Shown here: piece after piece, positions 34,713-43,744 of the stretch
Numbering within the stretch: the first letter of the stretch is position 1
Layout of the letters: the number at the start of each line of letters is the position of its first letter
Assembly (NCBI RefSeq): GCF_021432085.1
Contig: NZ_CP090366.1
Coordinates: forward strand, 4,650,001 to 4,714,000
Length of the DNA: 64,000 nucleotides
Direction of reading: 5' to 3'
Source of the DNA: Stutzerimonas kunmingensis
GTDB taxonomy: Bacteria > Pseudomonadota > Gammaproteobacteria > Pseudomonadales > Pseudomonadaceae
The notes under the pieces: model-generated
What the model saw: only the letters and a program-made list of their open reading frames with translations
Database searches by the model: none
What the model was told of the DNA's origin: nothing
Program-made: the position numbers and the translations under genes

Positions 34713-35783
34713 TCAGCCTTCGACCTTCGGCGTCGCTCGCCCCGGCTGCGGTGGCGAAGCAAACAGGCGCTTGAGCTTCATTGCCGGCGCTTCGATCAGG
34801 TGCCAGGACAGCGCAGCGAGGATCAGCGTCGGCACGAAGGCGATCAGCGTCAGGCCGAGCACGCCGACCTGCGGACCGAACAGGTAGACCGTCAGCTGCT
34901 GGAACGGGAAGGCGTAGATGTACAGGCCATAGGAAAAATCGCCGTACTTGCCGAAACGCGAGATCAGCGGCAGCGGCGCGTAGGCCAGATAGAGCACCAG
35001 ATACGGCAGTGCGATGAAGTACACCAGCGGGCCGATGTCGGTACGGAAGGTTGCCACCAGCGCGGCGAACAACAGCGCCGCGATCCAGCCGCGCCAGGGG
35101 ATGTCGTCGCGATAGAGGAACAGTGCCGAGCCGCTGTAGTACAGCAGCCCCAGTTTGAAGATGTTCTTGATGAAGTAGGACTCGATACCCAGCTTGCCCA
35201 GCAGCCAGAAATGCCCGACGGCGAGCACGGCAATCGGCAGGAAGATCAGCCGGCGCTTGAGGAAACCGGTCAGCCCGAGAATCATCACGCCGATGTACAT
35301 CAGCACTTCCAGCGGCAGTGTCCACAGCGAGCCGTTGACCACGTCCGGGTAGACGTTACCGGTGAATACGCCGGGCAGCTCGTAGCGTGTTACCAAGAGG
35401 ATGTTCTGCAGGTAGGTCCAGGTGCCGTCGGCCGCGAGATACTGGCCGAGGGTCAGATGGGTGACCAGCGGCCCGATGACAAACACCGAGAGCAATACCG
35501 CGACGATCAGCGCCGGGAAGATGCGCAGAGCCCGCTTGATCAGAAAGCTCTTCGGACTGCTGCTGGCCAGCCAGGACGAGGTGATCAGATAGCCGCTCAT
35601 GACGAAGAAGATGCCGACGGCGATCGAGCCGCCCTTTTCGTAGCCGGTCAGCAATGTCAGGGGCTCATCACCGCGGCGGCCAACCAGCGGATAGCTGTGG
35701 GCGAACAGCACCAGCGCCGCAGCGAAGAAGCGCAGGAAGTCGAAATTGTTCTCCCGGGTGTGGAAAGAGCCGGTGGGATGCAT
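34713..35783 (-). CDS. Acyltransferase-3 family (OafA/YrhL-like) membrane protein
   Basis: Inner-membrane acyltransferase of 356 residues with about ten helices. The family opening NNFDFLRFFAAALVLFAHSY contains the catalytic-type His after helix 1, and an Arg lies in the following loop. Members O-acetylate or acylate polysaccharides, lipopolysaccharide or other glycans using a cytoplasmic acyl donor. The ATG at 35783 has AGGAG upstream. No glycan operon adjoins it, so its target is unknown; it interrupts a neighbourhood otherwise ordered as in other pseudomonads. Confidence 0.9.
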   Translation of the reverse strand: MHPTGSFHTRENNFDFLRFFAAALVLFAHSYPLVGRRGDEPLTLLTGYEKGGSIAVGIFFVMSGYLITSSWLASSSPKSFLIKRALRIFPALIVAVLLSVFVIGPLVTHLTLGQYLAADGTWTYLQNILLVTRYELPGVFTGNVYPDVVNGSLWTLPLEVLMYIGVMILGLTGFLKRRLIFLPIAVLAVGHFWLLGKLGIESYFIKNIFKLGLLYYSGSALFLYRDDIPWRGWIAALLFAALVATFRTDIGPLVYFIALPYLVLYLAYAPLPLISRFGKYGDFSYGLYIYAFPFQQLTVYLFGPQVGVLGLTLIAFVPTLILAALSWHLIEAPAMKLKRLFASPPQPGRATPKVEG

Positions 35784-36078
35784 GGTCTGCTCCTGACGAG
35801 TAGCGGCAGTGACGTGAAGGATGGAGCGCACGCAAGCGGTGCATGCCGGTACTGCCGGATCGGTTGCGCGTCGCGCTCCGATCGTCCTTTTTGTTTGCCG
35901 GCCGGCTCCACGACAGGCGTCGCTCGCGCGTGCACCCGGTCAGCCCCTTTGTCCCGAGCGCGAGGCAAATGTTCCCGAGCCAGCCGACAGGCGGTAGCAA
36001 GCAGCGTCGATCAGCGGCGCTGGCGCGCTGTCGCCGAGGCGATTACTGTATGCATGAACAGTAACTGGATCGATTTCC

Positions 36079-37143
36079 ATGAGTTTCCCCCGTGCCACAC
36101 CACCCGGCCGCGGTACTGCGATCAACCCGGACAACCGTTTCGCCCCGACACGCAGCGAGGCGTACGACGACGGCTGGGAACAGGACGTGCCACCGACCCG
36201 CGCCACCGAAGTGCGATTCGAGACGGCCAAGAGCGTACTGACCCGTAACCAGTCGCCTGACGTGGGTTTCGATCGCTCGGTCAATCCCTATCGAGGCTGC
36301 GAACACGGTTGCATCTACTGCTTTGCGCGGCCCAGTCACGCCTATTGGGACCTGTCGCCGGGCATCGACTTCGAGACGCGGCTGATCGCCAAGACCAACC
36401 TCGCCGAGCGCCTCGCACAGGAACTCTCCAAGCCGGGCTACGTGCCGCAACCGATCGCGCTGGGGGTGAATACCGACGCCTATCAGCCGCTGGAGCGCGA
36501 GCAGCGTCTGACGCGCCAGGCGCTGGAGATCCTGCTGCGCTTCAAGCACCCGGTGCACATCATTACCAAGGGTTCGCTGGTGCTGCGCGATCTCGATCTG
36601 CTGGTGCCGTTGGCCGAGCAGCAGCTGGTCAGCGTCTCCGTCAGCCTGACCACGCTGGACGACGAACTGAAACGCATCATGGAGCCGCGCGCAGCCTCGC
36701 CCTCGGCGCGCCTGCGGGTGTTGCGCACCCTGCATGAGGCTGGCGTGCCGGTCAGCGTGATGTGTGCGCCGATGATTCCGATGATCAACGACATGGAGCT
36801 GGAGCACCTGCTCGAAGCCGCCCGCGAGGCCGGTGCGCGCTCGGCCGGCTACGTGCTGCTGCGGTTGCCCCATGAAGTGGCCACGCTGTTCGATGAATGG
36901 CTGCAGGAGCATTTCCCGCAGCGCGCTGCCCATGTCATGAGCCTGGTGCGCCAATCGCGCGGCGGCAAGGATTACGACAGCCGCTTCGGTAGTCGCATGC
37001 GCGGTGAAGGCCAGTTCGCCCAGCTGCTGGCGCAACGCTTTCAGCTGGCGTGCAAGCGCCTGGGCTTCAACCGACGGGATCAGAACTACGGCCTTGATTG
37101 CAGTCGTTTTGCCGTGCCGGGTTCGCAGATGTCGTTGCTCTGA
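36079..37143 (+). CDS. PA0069-family radical SAM protein
   Basis: Radical S-adenosylmethionine protein of 354 residues. The iron-sulfur cluster motif is CEHGCIYC (CxxxCxxC) in VNPYRGCEHGCIYCFARPSH. The fold is related to SPL-type/Rv2578c-like radical SAM proteins (segments LGVNTDAYQPLE and PVHIITKGSLVLRD). The substrate is unknown. The gene is common and conserved near prlC in pseudomonads. The ATG at 36079 has no strong ribosome site. The 295-base gap upstream shows no other feature. Confidence 0.92.
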   Translation: MSFPRATPPGRGTAINPDNRFAPTRSEAYDDGWEQDVPPTRATEVRFETAKSVLTRNQSPDVGFDRSVNPYRGCEHGCIYCFARPSHAYWDLSPGIDFETRLIAKTNLAERLAQELSKPGYVPQPIALGVNTDAYQPLEREQRLTRQALEILLRFKHPVHIITKGSLVLRDLDLLVPLAEQQLVSVSVSLTTLDDELKRIMEPRAASPSARLRVLRTLHEAGVPVSVMCAPMIPMINDMELEHLLEAAREAGARSAGYVLLRLPHEVATLFDEWLQEHFPQRAAHVMSLVRQSRGGKDYDSRFGSRMRGEGQFAQLLAQRFQLACKRLGFNRRDQNYGLDCSRFAVPGSQMSLL

Positions 37144-37337
37144 GGTTCGCAAGCGCCGCCAGCGCCATCACTACGACAGCAATCAGGAAGCCGAAAAGGC
37201 TCGTCCTAGAGCGGTTTGTTCAGTTTCAGTTAAGTCTCGCTGACTAGCCTCGGGGCAAATGTGACCAGCCAGTCACCAGCCGCACAACCGGCCTGGATGA
37301 GTGCTGGCATGCCTTGCCCTGCATCAGGAGACCACCC

Positions 37338-38072
37338 ATGCGTGAAATATTCACCGCTCGCGCCGAGCGCAACGAACCATCCGCACGTGGCGAAAGCGCC
37401 GACGAATCCTTCGCCCATCTGGTCGATGGCTTTCGCCGCTTTCGCACCGAGGTCTATCCCGAACAGCAGGCGCTGTTCGCCCGCCTGGCCAGGGCCCAGC
37501 AGCCGCGTGCGATGTTCATCACCTGCGCCGACTCGCGCATCGTTCCCGAGCTGATCACCCAGAGTTCGCCCGGCGACCTGTTCGTCACCCGTAACGTCGG
37601 CAATGTGGTGCCACCTTACGGCCAGATGAACGGCGGCGTCTCCAGCGCCATCGAGTACGCGGTAATGGCGCTCAACGTGCAGCACATCATCGTCTGCGGG
37701 CATTCCGACTGCGGCGCGATGAAAGCGGTTCTCGACCCCAGCGGCCTGCAACGGATGCCCACGGTGAAGGCCTGGCTGCGCCATTGCGAAGTGGCCCGCA
37801 GCCTGGTCGAGCAGAACTGCAGCTGCGGCGCCGGCGAAGCCCTGGGCGTGCTCACCGAAGAGAACGTGGTGGCCCAACTCGACCACCTGCGCACCCATCC
37901 CTCGGTCGCCGCGCGCCTCGCCGGCGGTCAGCTGTCGATCCACGGCTGGGTCTATTGCATCGAGACCAGCGAAATCCTCGCCTACGACGCCACCAGCGGC
38001 CGTTTCGCGCCGCTGGACGGCGACGGCCCGCTGCCGGTAGCAACGCCCACGCCGCGCTACCTGCAGGCCTGA
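37338..38072 (+). CDS. Beta-class carbonic anhydrase
   Basis: Zinc enzyme of 244 residues that interconverts carbon dioxide and bicarbonate in the cytoplasm. Ligands are Cys63 in ITCADSR, His122 and Cys125 in CGHSDCGAMK; the Asp-Arg pair of CADSR is the usual catalytic dyad. CAGGAG lies seven bases before the ATG at 37338. A SulP transporter follows after 75 bases containing a hairpin, a pairing also seen upstream of cytochrome oxidase genes in P. aeruginosa as I recall. Confidence 0.94.
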   Translation: MREIFTARAERNEPSARGESADESFAHLVDGFRRFRTEVYPEQQALFARLARAQQPRAMFITCADSRIVPELITQSSPGDLFVTRNVGNVVPPYGQMNGGVSSAIEYAVMALNVQHIIVCGHSDCGAMKAVLDPSGLQRMPTVKAWLRHCEVARSLVEQNCSCGAGEALGVLTEENVVAQLDHLRTHPSVAARLAGGQLSIHGWVYCIETSEILAYDATSGRFAPLDGDGPLPVATPTPRYLQA

Positions 38073-38105
38073 ACCGCCGGCCGCAAGGCATTGGCTGTCG
38101 CTTCA

Positions 38106-38128
38106 GGCGACGCCCCGGGGGCGTCGCC
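38106..38128 (+). other. Intergenic hairpin, carbonic anhydrase/SulP
   Basis: A perfect 9-bp stem GGCGACGCC/GGCGTCGCC around CCGGG. A T5 run follows only 13 bases later, next to the SulP start, so it may attenuate or process the transcript rather than end it fully. Confidence 0.5.
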
Positions 38129-38147
38129 GCGTGTCGAGGATTTTTGA

Positions 38148-39689
38148 ATGAATGCACAAACACTCAAAGCAACGCTGCCGCGTGACCTGATGGCGTCCGT
38201 GGTGGTTTTTCTGGTGGCCCTGCCGTTGTGCATGGGCATCGCCATTGCCTCGGGCATGCCGCCCGCCAAGGGCGTGATCACCGGCATCGTCGGCGGGCTG
38301 GTGGTGGGCTGGCTGGCCGGTGCACCCCTGCAGGTCAGCGGCCCGGCCGCCGGACTCACGGTGCTGGTGTTCGAACTGGTGCAGCAATACGGAGCGGCCA
38401 TGCTCGGGCCGATCCTGCTACTGGCCGGTGCGCTGCAACTGCTGGCCGGTCGGCTGAAGCTGGGTTGCTGGTTCCGCGTCACCGCGCCGGCAGTGGTCTA
38501 CGGCATGCTGGCCGGCATCGGCATCCTCATCGTGCTGTCGCAGTTGCACGTGATGCTGGACGGGCAGCCGGAAGCCTCCGGACTGGACAATATCAGCGCC
38601 TTTCCCGCCGCGTTATGGGCCGCGCTGCCGTTTTCCGGCGGCGGTAACGGGCTGATCGCCGCATCTCTCGGCCTGTTGACCATCGCCTGCATGTGGGCAT
38701 GGGATCGGCTCAAGCCGCAGCGCCTACGCCTGCTGCCCGGCGCGCTGCTGGGCGTCGCGGCGGCAACGCTGGCGGGGCTATGGCTGGGGCTCGACGTGCG
38801 CCGTGTCGAGGTGCCGGACAATCTCGCCGATGCCATCAGCTGGCTGCAACCGGCCGATCTGCTGGCCTTCGCCGATCCCGGTCTGCTGGTCGCGGCGCTG
38901 GCCGTGGCCTTTATCACCAGCGCCGAAACCCTGCTGTCGGCGGCGGCGGTTGACCGCATGCACCAGGGTCCACGCGCTGATTTCGACCGCGAGCTCACCG
39001 CTCAGGGCGTCGGCAACATGCTCTGCGGTGTGCTCGGCGCGCTGCCGATGACCGGCGTGATCGTGCGCAGCTCGGCCAATGTGCAGGCCGGCGCGCGCAC
39101 GCGGCTGTCGGCCATGCTGCACGCGCTCTGGCTGCTGGCCGCGGTGGTGCTGCTGGCCGTGCTGCTGGAGCAGATTCCAATCGCCAGCCTGGCCGGTGTG
39201 CTGGTCTACACCGGGCTCAAGCTGATCGACCTGAACGCGCTGCGCCAGCTCGGCCGCTACGGGCGCATGGCCATGCTGATCCATCTCGCCACGGCGCTGA
39301 CCATCGTCGCCACCGACCTGCTGACCGGCGTCCTGCTGGGCTTCGCACTGACCCTGGGGCAACTGGCCTGGCAGGCTTCGCGGCTGAGGGCCACGGTGGT
39401 GCAGGAAGGCCGCCGGGTCGAACTGCGCATGCAGGGCGCAGCGACCTTTCTGAAGGTGCCGCGACTGGCCCGCGCGCTGGAGGGCGTGCCGAAGAATGCC
39501 TGCGTGCATGTGCCGATGACGCACCTGCAGTACATCGACCATGCCTGCATGGAGCTGCTGGAAGAATGGCAGCGCGCCAACCAGGCCAGCGGCGCACGGC
39601 TGATCATCGAGCCGCGGGCACTGACGCGGCGGGTCGAAGGTCGCCGGCGACAGGCCGTGCATCTTGCCGCGGCGGCCGACGGGAACTAA
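38148..39689 (+). CDS. SulP-family anion transporter
   Basis: Inner-membrane transporter of 513 residues with about 10-12 helices and a C-terminal STAS-like domain (about 415-500, with HVPMTHLQYIDHACMELLEE). The N-terminal LMASVVVFLVALPLCMGIAI is the SulP signature region. The family carries sulfate, bicarbonate or other anions, usually with sodium or protons. Placement next to carbonic anhydrase suggests bicarbonate, but this is inference; the family name does not decide. Confidence 0.92.
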   Translation: MNAQTLKATLPRDLMASVVVFLVALPLCMGIAIASGMPPAKGVITGIVGGLVVGWLAGAPLQVSGPAAGLTVLVFELVQQYGAAMLGPILLLAGALQLLAGRLKLGCWFRVTAPAVVYGMLAGIGILIVLSQLHVMLDGQPEASGLDNISAFPAALWAALPFSGGGNGLIAASLGLLTIACMWAWDRLKPQRLRLLPGALLGVAAATLAGLWLGLDVRRVEVPDNLADAISWLQPADLLAFADPGLLVAALAVAFITSAETLLSAAAVDRMHQGPRADFDRELTAQGVGNMLCGVLGALPMTGVIVRSSANVQAGARTRLSAMLHALWLLAAVVLLAVLLEQIPIASLAGVLVYTGLKLIDLNALRQLGRYGRMAMLIHLATALTIVATDLLTGVLLGFALTLGQLAWQASRLRATVVQEGRRVELRMQGAATFLKVPRLARALEGVPKNACVHVPMTHLQYIDHACMELLEEWQRANQASGARLIIEPRALTRRVEGRRRQAVHLAAAADGN

Positions 39690-39797
39690 TCAGGGCGACC
39701 AACCCCTCATCTTTCAGACACGACCACGCACAACGTGCACCTAGCCGGCAGCGCATCGGGTAATCCCATGCGCTGCCGGCGCTTCTGGAGGATTGAA

Positions 39798-40064
39798 TTG
39801 GACGTTTATATCGATCTGCTGCAATGGCCGGCCATGGTGGTCACGGTGATCGCCGCCTGGCTGATCGGCTCGCTGCAGCCCGGCCGGCGCTTCGTCGGCT
39901 TCTGCTGTTTTCTGCTGAGCAACCTGCTCTGGGTGATCTGGGGCTGGCACGCCGAGGCGTGGGCGCTGATCACCCTGCAGGTCTGCCTGGCGCTGATGAA
40001 CCTGCGTGGGGTGAAGAAGAACGATGCTCCCACACAGCCCGAGCCAGACGCGCCCCGCGCTTAA
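39798..40064 (+). CDS. Small two-helix membrane protein
   Basis: A protein of 88 residues with two hydrophobic segments (about 10-26 and 32-65) and an acidic, Pro-rich tail. TTG at 39798 is preferred: GGAGG ends six bases before it. Upstream in-frame ATGs at 39735 and 39768 lack a ribosome site. It stands between the SulP gene and the cytochrome oxidase operon, as a similar small gene does in P. aeruginosa. The function is unknown. Confidence 0.75.
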   Translation: MDVYIDLLQWPAMVVTVIAAWLIGSLQPGRRFVGFCCFLLSNLLWVIWGWHAEAWALITLQVCLALMNLRGVKKNDAPTQPEPDAPRA

Positions 40065-40065
40065 A

Positions 40066-40093
40066 TTGCCAGAGTGGGATCGCTGTCTATACT
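40066..40093 (+). promoter_or_regulatory. Candidate sigma-70 promoter of the cox operon
   Basis: TTGCCA (40066-40071), 16 bases, then TATACT (40088-40093). It would give a leader of about 200 bases before coxB in which no gene is seen. Confidence 0.55.
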
Positions 40094-40296
40094 CCGAATC
40101 GTAGGCGTACCTGATTGAGTTCCGACTGCGCGTGCAAGCGTCCATGTCGCCAGCGAGCGTTTCGCGGGTGGCGTTGGGCAGAATCGGACCGATCGAAAAC
40201 GTAGCTGGCATGACGGGAATGGTTTCCCCGGCCAGCCGATTTTCGGCGGTGCGATGGCGGTCGGCGGGATAACAAGAATCATAAGGGGAACCCGCA

Positions 40297-41430
40297 ATGT
40301 CTCGACATCCATGCATCTGGATGGGGCTTGGGCTTTCGGCAATATTTGGCCAGGCCCAGGCGGCCTGGGACGTGAACATGCGCTCCGGCGCCACCGACGT
40401 CAGCCGTTCGGTGTTCGATCTGCACATGACGATCTTCTGGATCTGTGTGGTCATCGGCGTGCTGGTATTCGGCGTGATGATCTGGTCGATGGTCGCGCAC
40501 CGCCGCTCCAAGCGTCAGCATTCCGCTCACTTCCACGAAAACACCCGCGTCGAGGTGCTCTGGACGGTCATCCCGCTACTGATCCTGGTGGGCATGGCGA
40601 TCCCGGCGACGCGCACGCTGATCCACATCTACGACTCCAGCGAATCGGACGTCGACGTGCAGATCACCGGCTACCAGTGGAAGTGGCACTACAAGTATCT
40701 GGGCGAGGACGTGGAGTTCTTCAGCAACCTCACCACGCCGCGCGAGCAGATCAACAACCAGGCGCCCAAGGGCGAAAACTACCTGCTGGAAGTCGACGAG
40801 CCGCTGGTGATTCCCGCCGGCGCCAAGGTGCGCTTCCTGATCACTGCGGCCGACGTCATCCACTCCTGGTGGGTGCCGGATCTGGCGGTGAAGAAGGACG
40901 CCATCCCCGGCTTCATCAACGAATCCTGGACCCGCGTCGAAGAGCCCGGCATCTACCGCGGCCAGTGCACCGAGCTGTGCGGCAAGGACCACGGCTTCAT
41001 GCCGGTGGTGGTGGAGGTCAAGTCCGCCGAGGACTACGCCGCCTGGCTCGGCGAGAAGAAGGCCGAAGCCGCCAAGGTGGCCGAACTGACCAGCAAGGAA
41101 TGGACGCTGGAAGAGCTCTCCGCGCACGGCGAGAAGGTCTACCAGACCGCTTGCGCGTCCTGCCACCAGGCCGGCGGCGAAGGCATCCCGCCAATGTTCC
41201 CGGCCCTCAAGGGCTCGGCCATCGCCACCGGCGACATCGAGGCGCACATCGACATCGTCGTCAACGGCAAGCCGGGCACCGCCATGGCGGCCTTCGGCAA
41301 GCAGCTGTCGGAAGTCGACTTGGCCGCGGTCATCACCTACGAGCGCAACGCCTGGGGCAACGAGACCGGCGACATGGTCACGCCGAAAGACGTGCTCGAC
41401 TTCAAACAGGCCGAAGAAGCCACCCAGTAA
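40297..41430 (+). CDS. coxB: Cytochrome c oxidase subunit II with fused cytochrome c
   Basis: Subunit of 377 residues of the aa3-type oxidase. A signal-like N-terminus and two helices precede the cupredoxin domain with the CuA ligands in GQCTELCGKDHGFMPV and the upstream His in VIHSWWVPD. A mono-heme cytochrome c domain is fused at the C-terminus (CASCH in YQTACASCHQAGGEG; axial Met in a MAAFG segment). It takes electrons from soluble cytochrome c in the periplasm. First gene of the oxidase operon; coxA follows after 12 bases. Confidence 0.95.
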   Translation: MSRHPCIWMGLGLSAIFGQAQAAWDVNMRSGATDVSRSVFDLHMTIFWICVVIGVLVFGVMIWSMVAHRRSKRQHSAHFHENTRVEVLWTVIPLLILVGMAIPATRTLIHIYDSSESDVDVQITGYQWKWHYKYLGEDVEFFSNLTTPREQINNQAPKGENYLLEVDEPLVIPAGAKVRFLITAADVIHSWWVPDLAVKKDAIPGFINESWTRVEEPGIYRGQCTELCGKDHGFMPVVVEVKSAEDYAAWLGEKKAEAAKVAELTSKEWTLEELSAHGEKVYQTACASCHQAGGEGIPPMFPALKGSAIATGDIEAHIDIVVNGKPGTAMAAFGKQLSEVDLAAVITYERNAWGNETGDMVTPKDVLDFKQAEEATQ

Positions 41431-41442
41431 GAGGATTCGGTG

Positions 41443-43080
41443 ATGAGTGCAGTGATCGACGATCATGGTCATGCCGGACATGACCACCACCACGGCCCGG
41501 CCAAGGGTCTCTCGCGCTGGCTGCTGACCACCAACCACAAGGACATCGGTTCGATGTACCTGTGGTTCAGCTTCTGCGCCTTCCTGCTCGGCGGCTCGAT
41601 GGCCATGGTCATCCGCGCCGAGCTGTTCCAGCCGGGCCTGCAGATCGTGCAGCCGGAATTCTTCAACCAGATGACCACCATGCACGGCCTGATCATGGTG
41701 TTCGGCGCAGTAATGCCGGCCTTCGTCGGCCTGGCCAACTGGATGATCCCGCTGATGATCGGCGCGCCGGACATGGCGCTGCCACGGATGAACAACTTCA
41801 GCTTCTGGCTGCTGCCGGCGGCCTTCGGCCTGCTGGTTTCGACGCTGTTCATGGAAGGCGGCGGGCCGAACTTCGGCTGGACCTTCTATGCGCCGCTGTC
41901 GACCACCTACGCGCCTGAATCCGTGACCTTCTTCATCTTCGCCATCCACTTGATGGGCATCAGCTCGATCATGGGGGCGATCAACGTGATCGCCACCATC
42001 CTCAACCTGCGTGCGCCAGGCATGACCCTGATGAAGATGCCGCTGTTCGTCTGGACCTGGCTGATCACCGCCTTCCTCTTGATCGCAGTGATGCCGGTTC
42101 TGGCGGGCGTGGTGACGATGATGCTGATGGACATCCACTTCGGCACCAGCTTCTTCAGTGCCGCCGGGGGCGGTGACCCCGTGCTGTTCCAGCACGTGTT
42201 CTGGTTCTTCGGCCATCCCGAGGTGTACATCATGATCCTGCCGGCCTTCGGCGCGGTCAGCTCGATCATCCCGGCGTTCAGCCGCAAGCCGCTGTTCGGC
42301 TACACCTCGATGGTCTACGCCACCGGGGCGATCGCCTTCCTCTCCTTCATCGTCTGGGCGCACCACATGTTCACCGTCGGCATCCCGCTGACCGGCGAGC
42401 TGTTCTTCATGTACGCCACCATGCTGATCGCCGTGCCCACCGGGGTAAAGGTGTTCAACTGGGTGTCGACGATGTGGCGCGGCTCGCTGACATTCGAGGC
42501 GCCGATGCTGTTCGCCGTGGCCTTCGTCATCCTGTTCACAATCGGCGGATTCTCCGGGCTGATGCTGGCCATCGCCCCGGCGGACTTCCAGTACCACGAC
42601 ACCTACTTCGTGGTGGCGCACTTCCACTACGTGCTGGTTCCGGGAGCGATCTTCGGCATCTTCGCCTCAGCCTACTACTGGCTGCCCAAGTGGACCGGGC
42701 ACATGTACGACGAGACCCTGGCCAAGCTGCATTTCTGGATGAGCTTCATCGGCATGAACCTGGCGTTCTTCCCGATGCACTTCGTCGGCCTGGCCGGCAT
42801 GCCGCGGCGCATCCCCGACTACAACATGATGTTCGCCAACTTCAACATGGTCTCCAGCGTCGGTGCCTTCATGTTCGGCGCCACCCAGCTGCTGTTCCTG
42901 TTCATCGTCATCAAGTGCATCCGCGGCGGCGAGCCGGCACCAGCCAAGCCTTGGGACGGCGCCGAGGGGCTGGAATGGAGCGTGCCATCGCCGGCGCCCT
43001 ACCATACCTTCCAGACACCACCGGACATGAGCGATGTGCACGAGCACCGCAAGGGCACTGGCGGGGAGCTGACGCCGTGA
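41443..43080 (+). CDS. coxA: Cytochrome c oxidase subunit I (aa3 type)
   Basis: Catalytic subunit of 545 residues with twelve helices, carrying heme a and the heme a3-CuB site. Seen are the low-spin heme His region MTTMHGLIMVFGAVMP, the CuB His and cross-linked Tyr in WFFGHPEVYIMILPAFG, the His pair in IVWAHHMFTVG, and the heme ligands in YFVVAHFHYVLV. The N-terminus is His-rich (HGHAGHDHHHG). GAGG precedes the ATG at 41443; a GTG at 41440 is in frame. Reduces oxygen to water and pumps protons. Confidence 0.97.
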   Translation: MSAVIDDHGHAGHDHHHGPAKGLSRWLLTTNHKDIGSMYLWFSFCAFLLGGSMAMVIRAELFQPGLQIVQPEFFNQMTTMHGLIMVFGAVMPAFVGLANWMIPLMIGAPDMALPRMNNFSFWLLPAAFGLLVSTLFMEGGGPNFGWTFYAPLSTTYAPESVTFFIFAIHLMGISSIMGAINVIATILNLRAPGMTLMKMPLFVWTWLITAFLLIAVMPVLAGVVTMMLMDIHFGTSFFSAAGGGDPVLFQHVFWFFGHPEVYIMILPAFGAVSSIIPAFSRKPLFGYTSMVYATGAIAFLSFIVWAHHMFTVGIPLTGELFFMYATMLIAVPTGVKVFNWVSTMWRGSLTFEAPMLFAVAFVILFTIGGFSGLMLAIAPADFQYHDTYFVVAHFHYVLVPGAIFGIFASAYYWLPKWTGHMYDETLAKLHFWMSFIGMNLAFFPMHFVGLAGMPRRIPDYNMMFANFNMVSSVGAFMFGATQLLFLFIVIKCIRGGEPAPAKPWDGAEGLEWSVPSPAPYHTFQTPPDMSDVHEHRKGTGGELTP

Positions 43081-43098
43081 GCAGGCAACAGGGCGTCG

Positions 43099-43124
43099 CT
43101 GGCAGGCCCGGCCGGGTCTGCCAG
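43099..43124 (+). other. Strong hairpin between coxA and ctaG
   Basis: Two 13-base arms, CTGGCAGGCCCGG and CCGGGTCTGCCAG, pair with one mismatch. No T-run follows. It could set the ratio of subunit to assembly-factor message by partial termination or by blocking exonucleases. Confidence 0.55.
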
Positions 43125-43168
43125 GTCGACCGCGAAAAGGCCCGCTCCCACCAAACGGGGAGGCTCTC

Positions 43169-43744
43169 ATGAACGAGTCCCTGCCCACCCGACGCCTGGT
43201 CCGCCGCCTGCTGTTCGTCGTGGTCGGCATGTTTGGTTTCGGCTTCTTGCTGGTGCCGATCTACGACGTCATGTGCCAGGCGTTCGGCATCAACGGCAAG
43301 ACCGCCGGCGCCTACACCGGCTCGCAGAGCGCCGACGCGGCGCGGGCGGTGCGGGTGCAGTTTCTCGCCACCAACGCCGCCGGCATGCGCTGGGAGTTCG
43401 GCCCGCTGGCCGACCAGCTCAGCGTGCACCCGGGCGCCAGCCAGGAGATTCGTTTCGTCGCCTACAACCCGACCGACAAGCCGATGACCGCCCAGGCGAT
43501 TCCCAGCGTCTCGCCGTCGCGGGCGGCCGCGTATTTCCACAAGACCGAGTGCTTCTGCTTCACCCAGCAGGTGCTGCAACCGGGCGAGCGCATCGAAATG
43601 CCAGTGCGCTTCATCGTCGATCGCGACCTGCCCGCCGACGTGCACAACCTGACCCTTGCCTACACGCTGTTCGACATCACGTCCCGCCAGCCGCCGGTGG
43701 CCGTCAACGCCACATCGGCCCCGGCCAAGGAGAGTCTGCAATGA
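43169..43744 (+). CDS. ctaG: Cytochrome c oxidase copper assembly protein CtaG (Cox11)
   Basis: Membrane-anchored copper chaperone of 191 residues that inserts CuB into subunit I. One N-terminal helix (about 14-33) is followed by VPIYDVMCQAFGINGKT, typical of the family, and the copper-binding CFCF in KTECFCFTQQVL. The beta-sandwich faces the periplasm. GGGGAGG precedes the ATG. The stop overlaps the subunit III start by four bases. Confidence 0.95.
   Translation: MNESLPTRRLVRRLLFVVVGMFGFGFLLVPIYDVMCQAFGINGKTAGAYTGSQSADAARAVRVQFLATNAAGMRWEFGPLADQLSVHPGASQEIRFVAYNPTDKPMTAQAIPSVSPSRAAAYFHKTECFCFTQQVLQPGERIEMPVRFIVDRDLPADVHNLTLAYTLFDITSRQPPVAVNATSAPAKESLQ

Noticed and set aside
40576-42627. Open frame of 683 codons opposite coxB and coxA
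   Set aside because: Antisense shadow of strongly conserved oxidase genes; the translation is rich in His, Gly and Asp with no recognisable domain.
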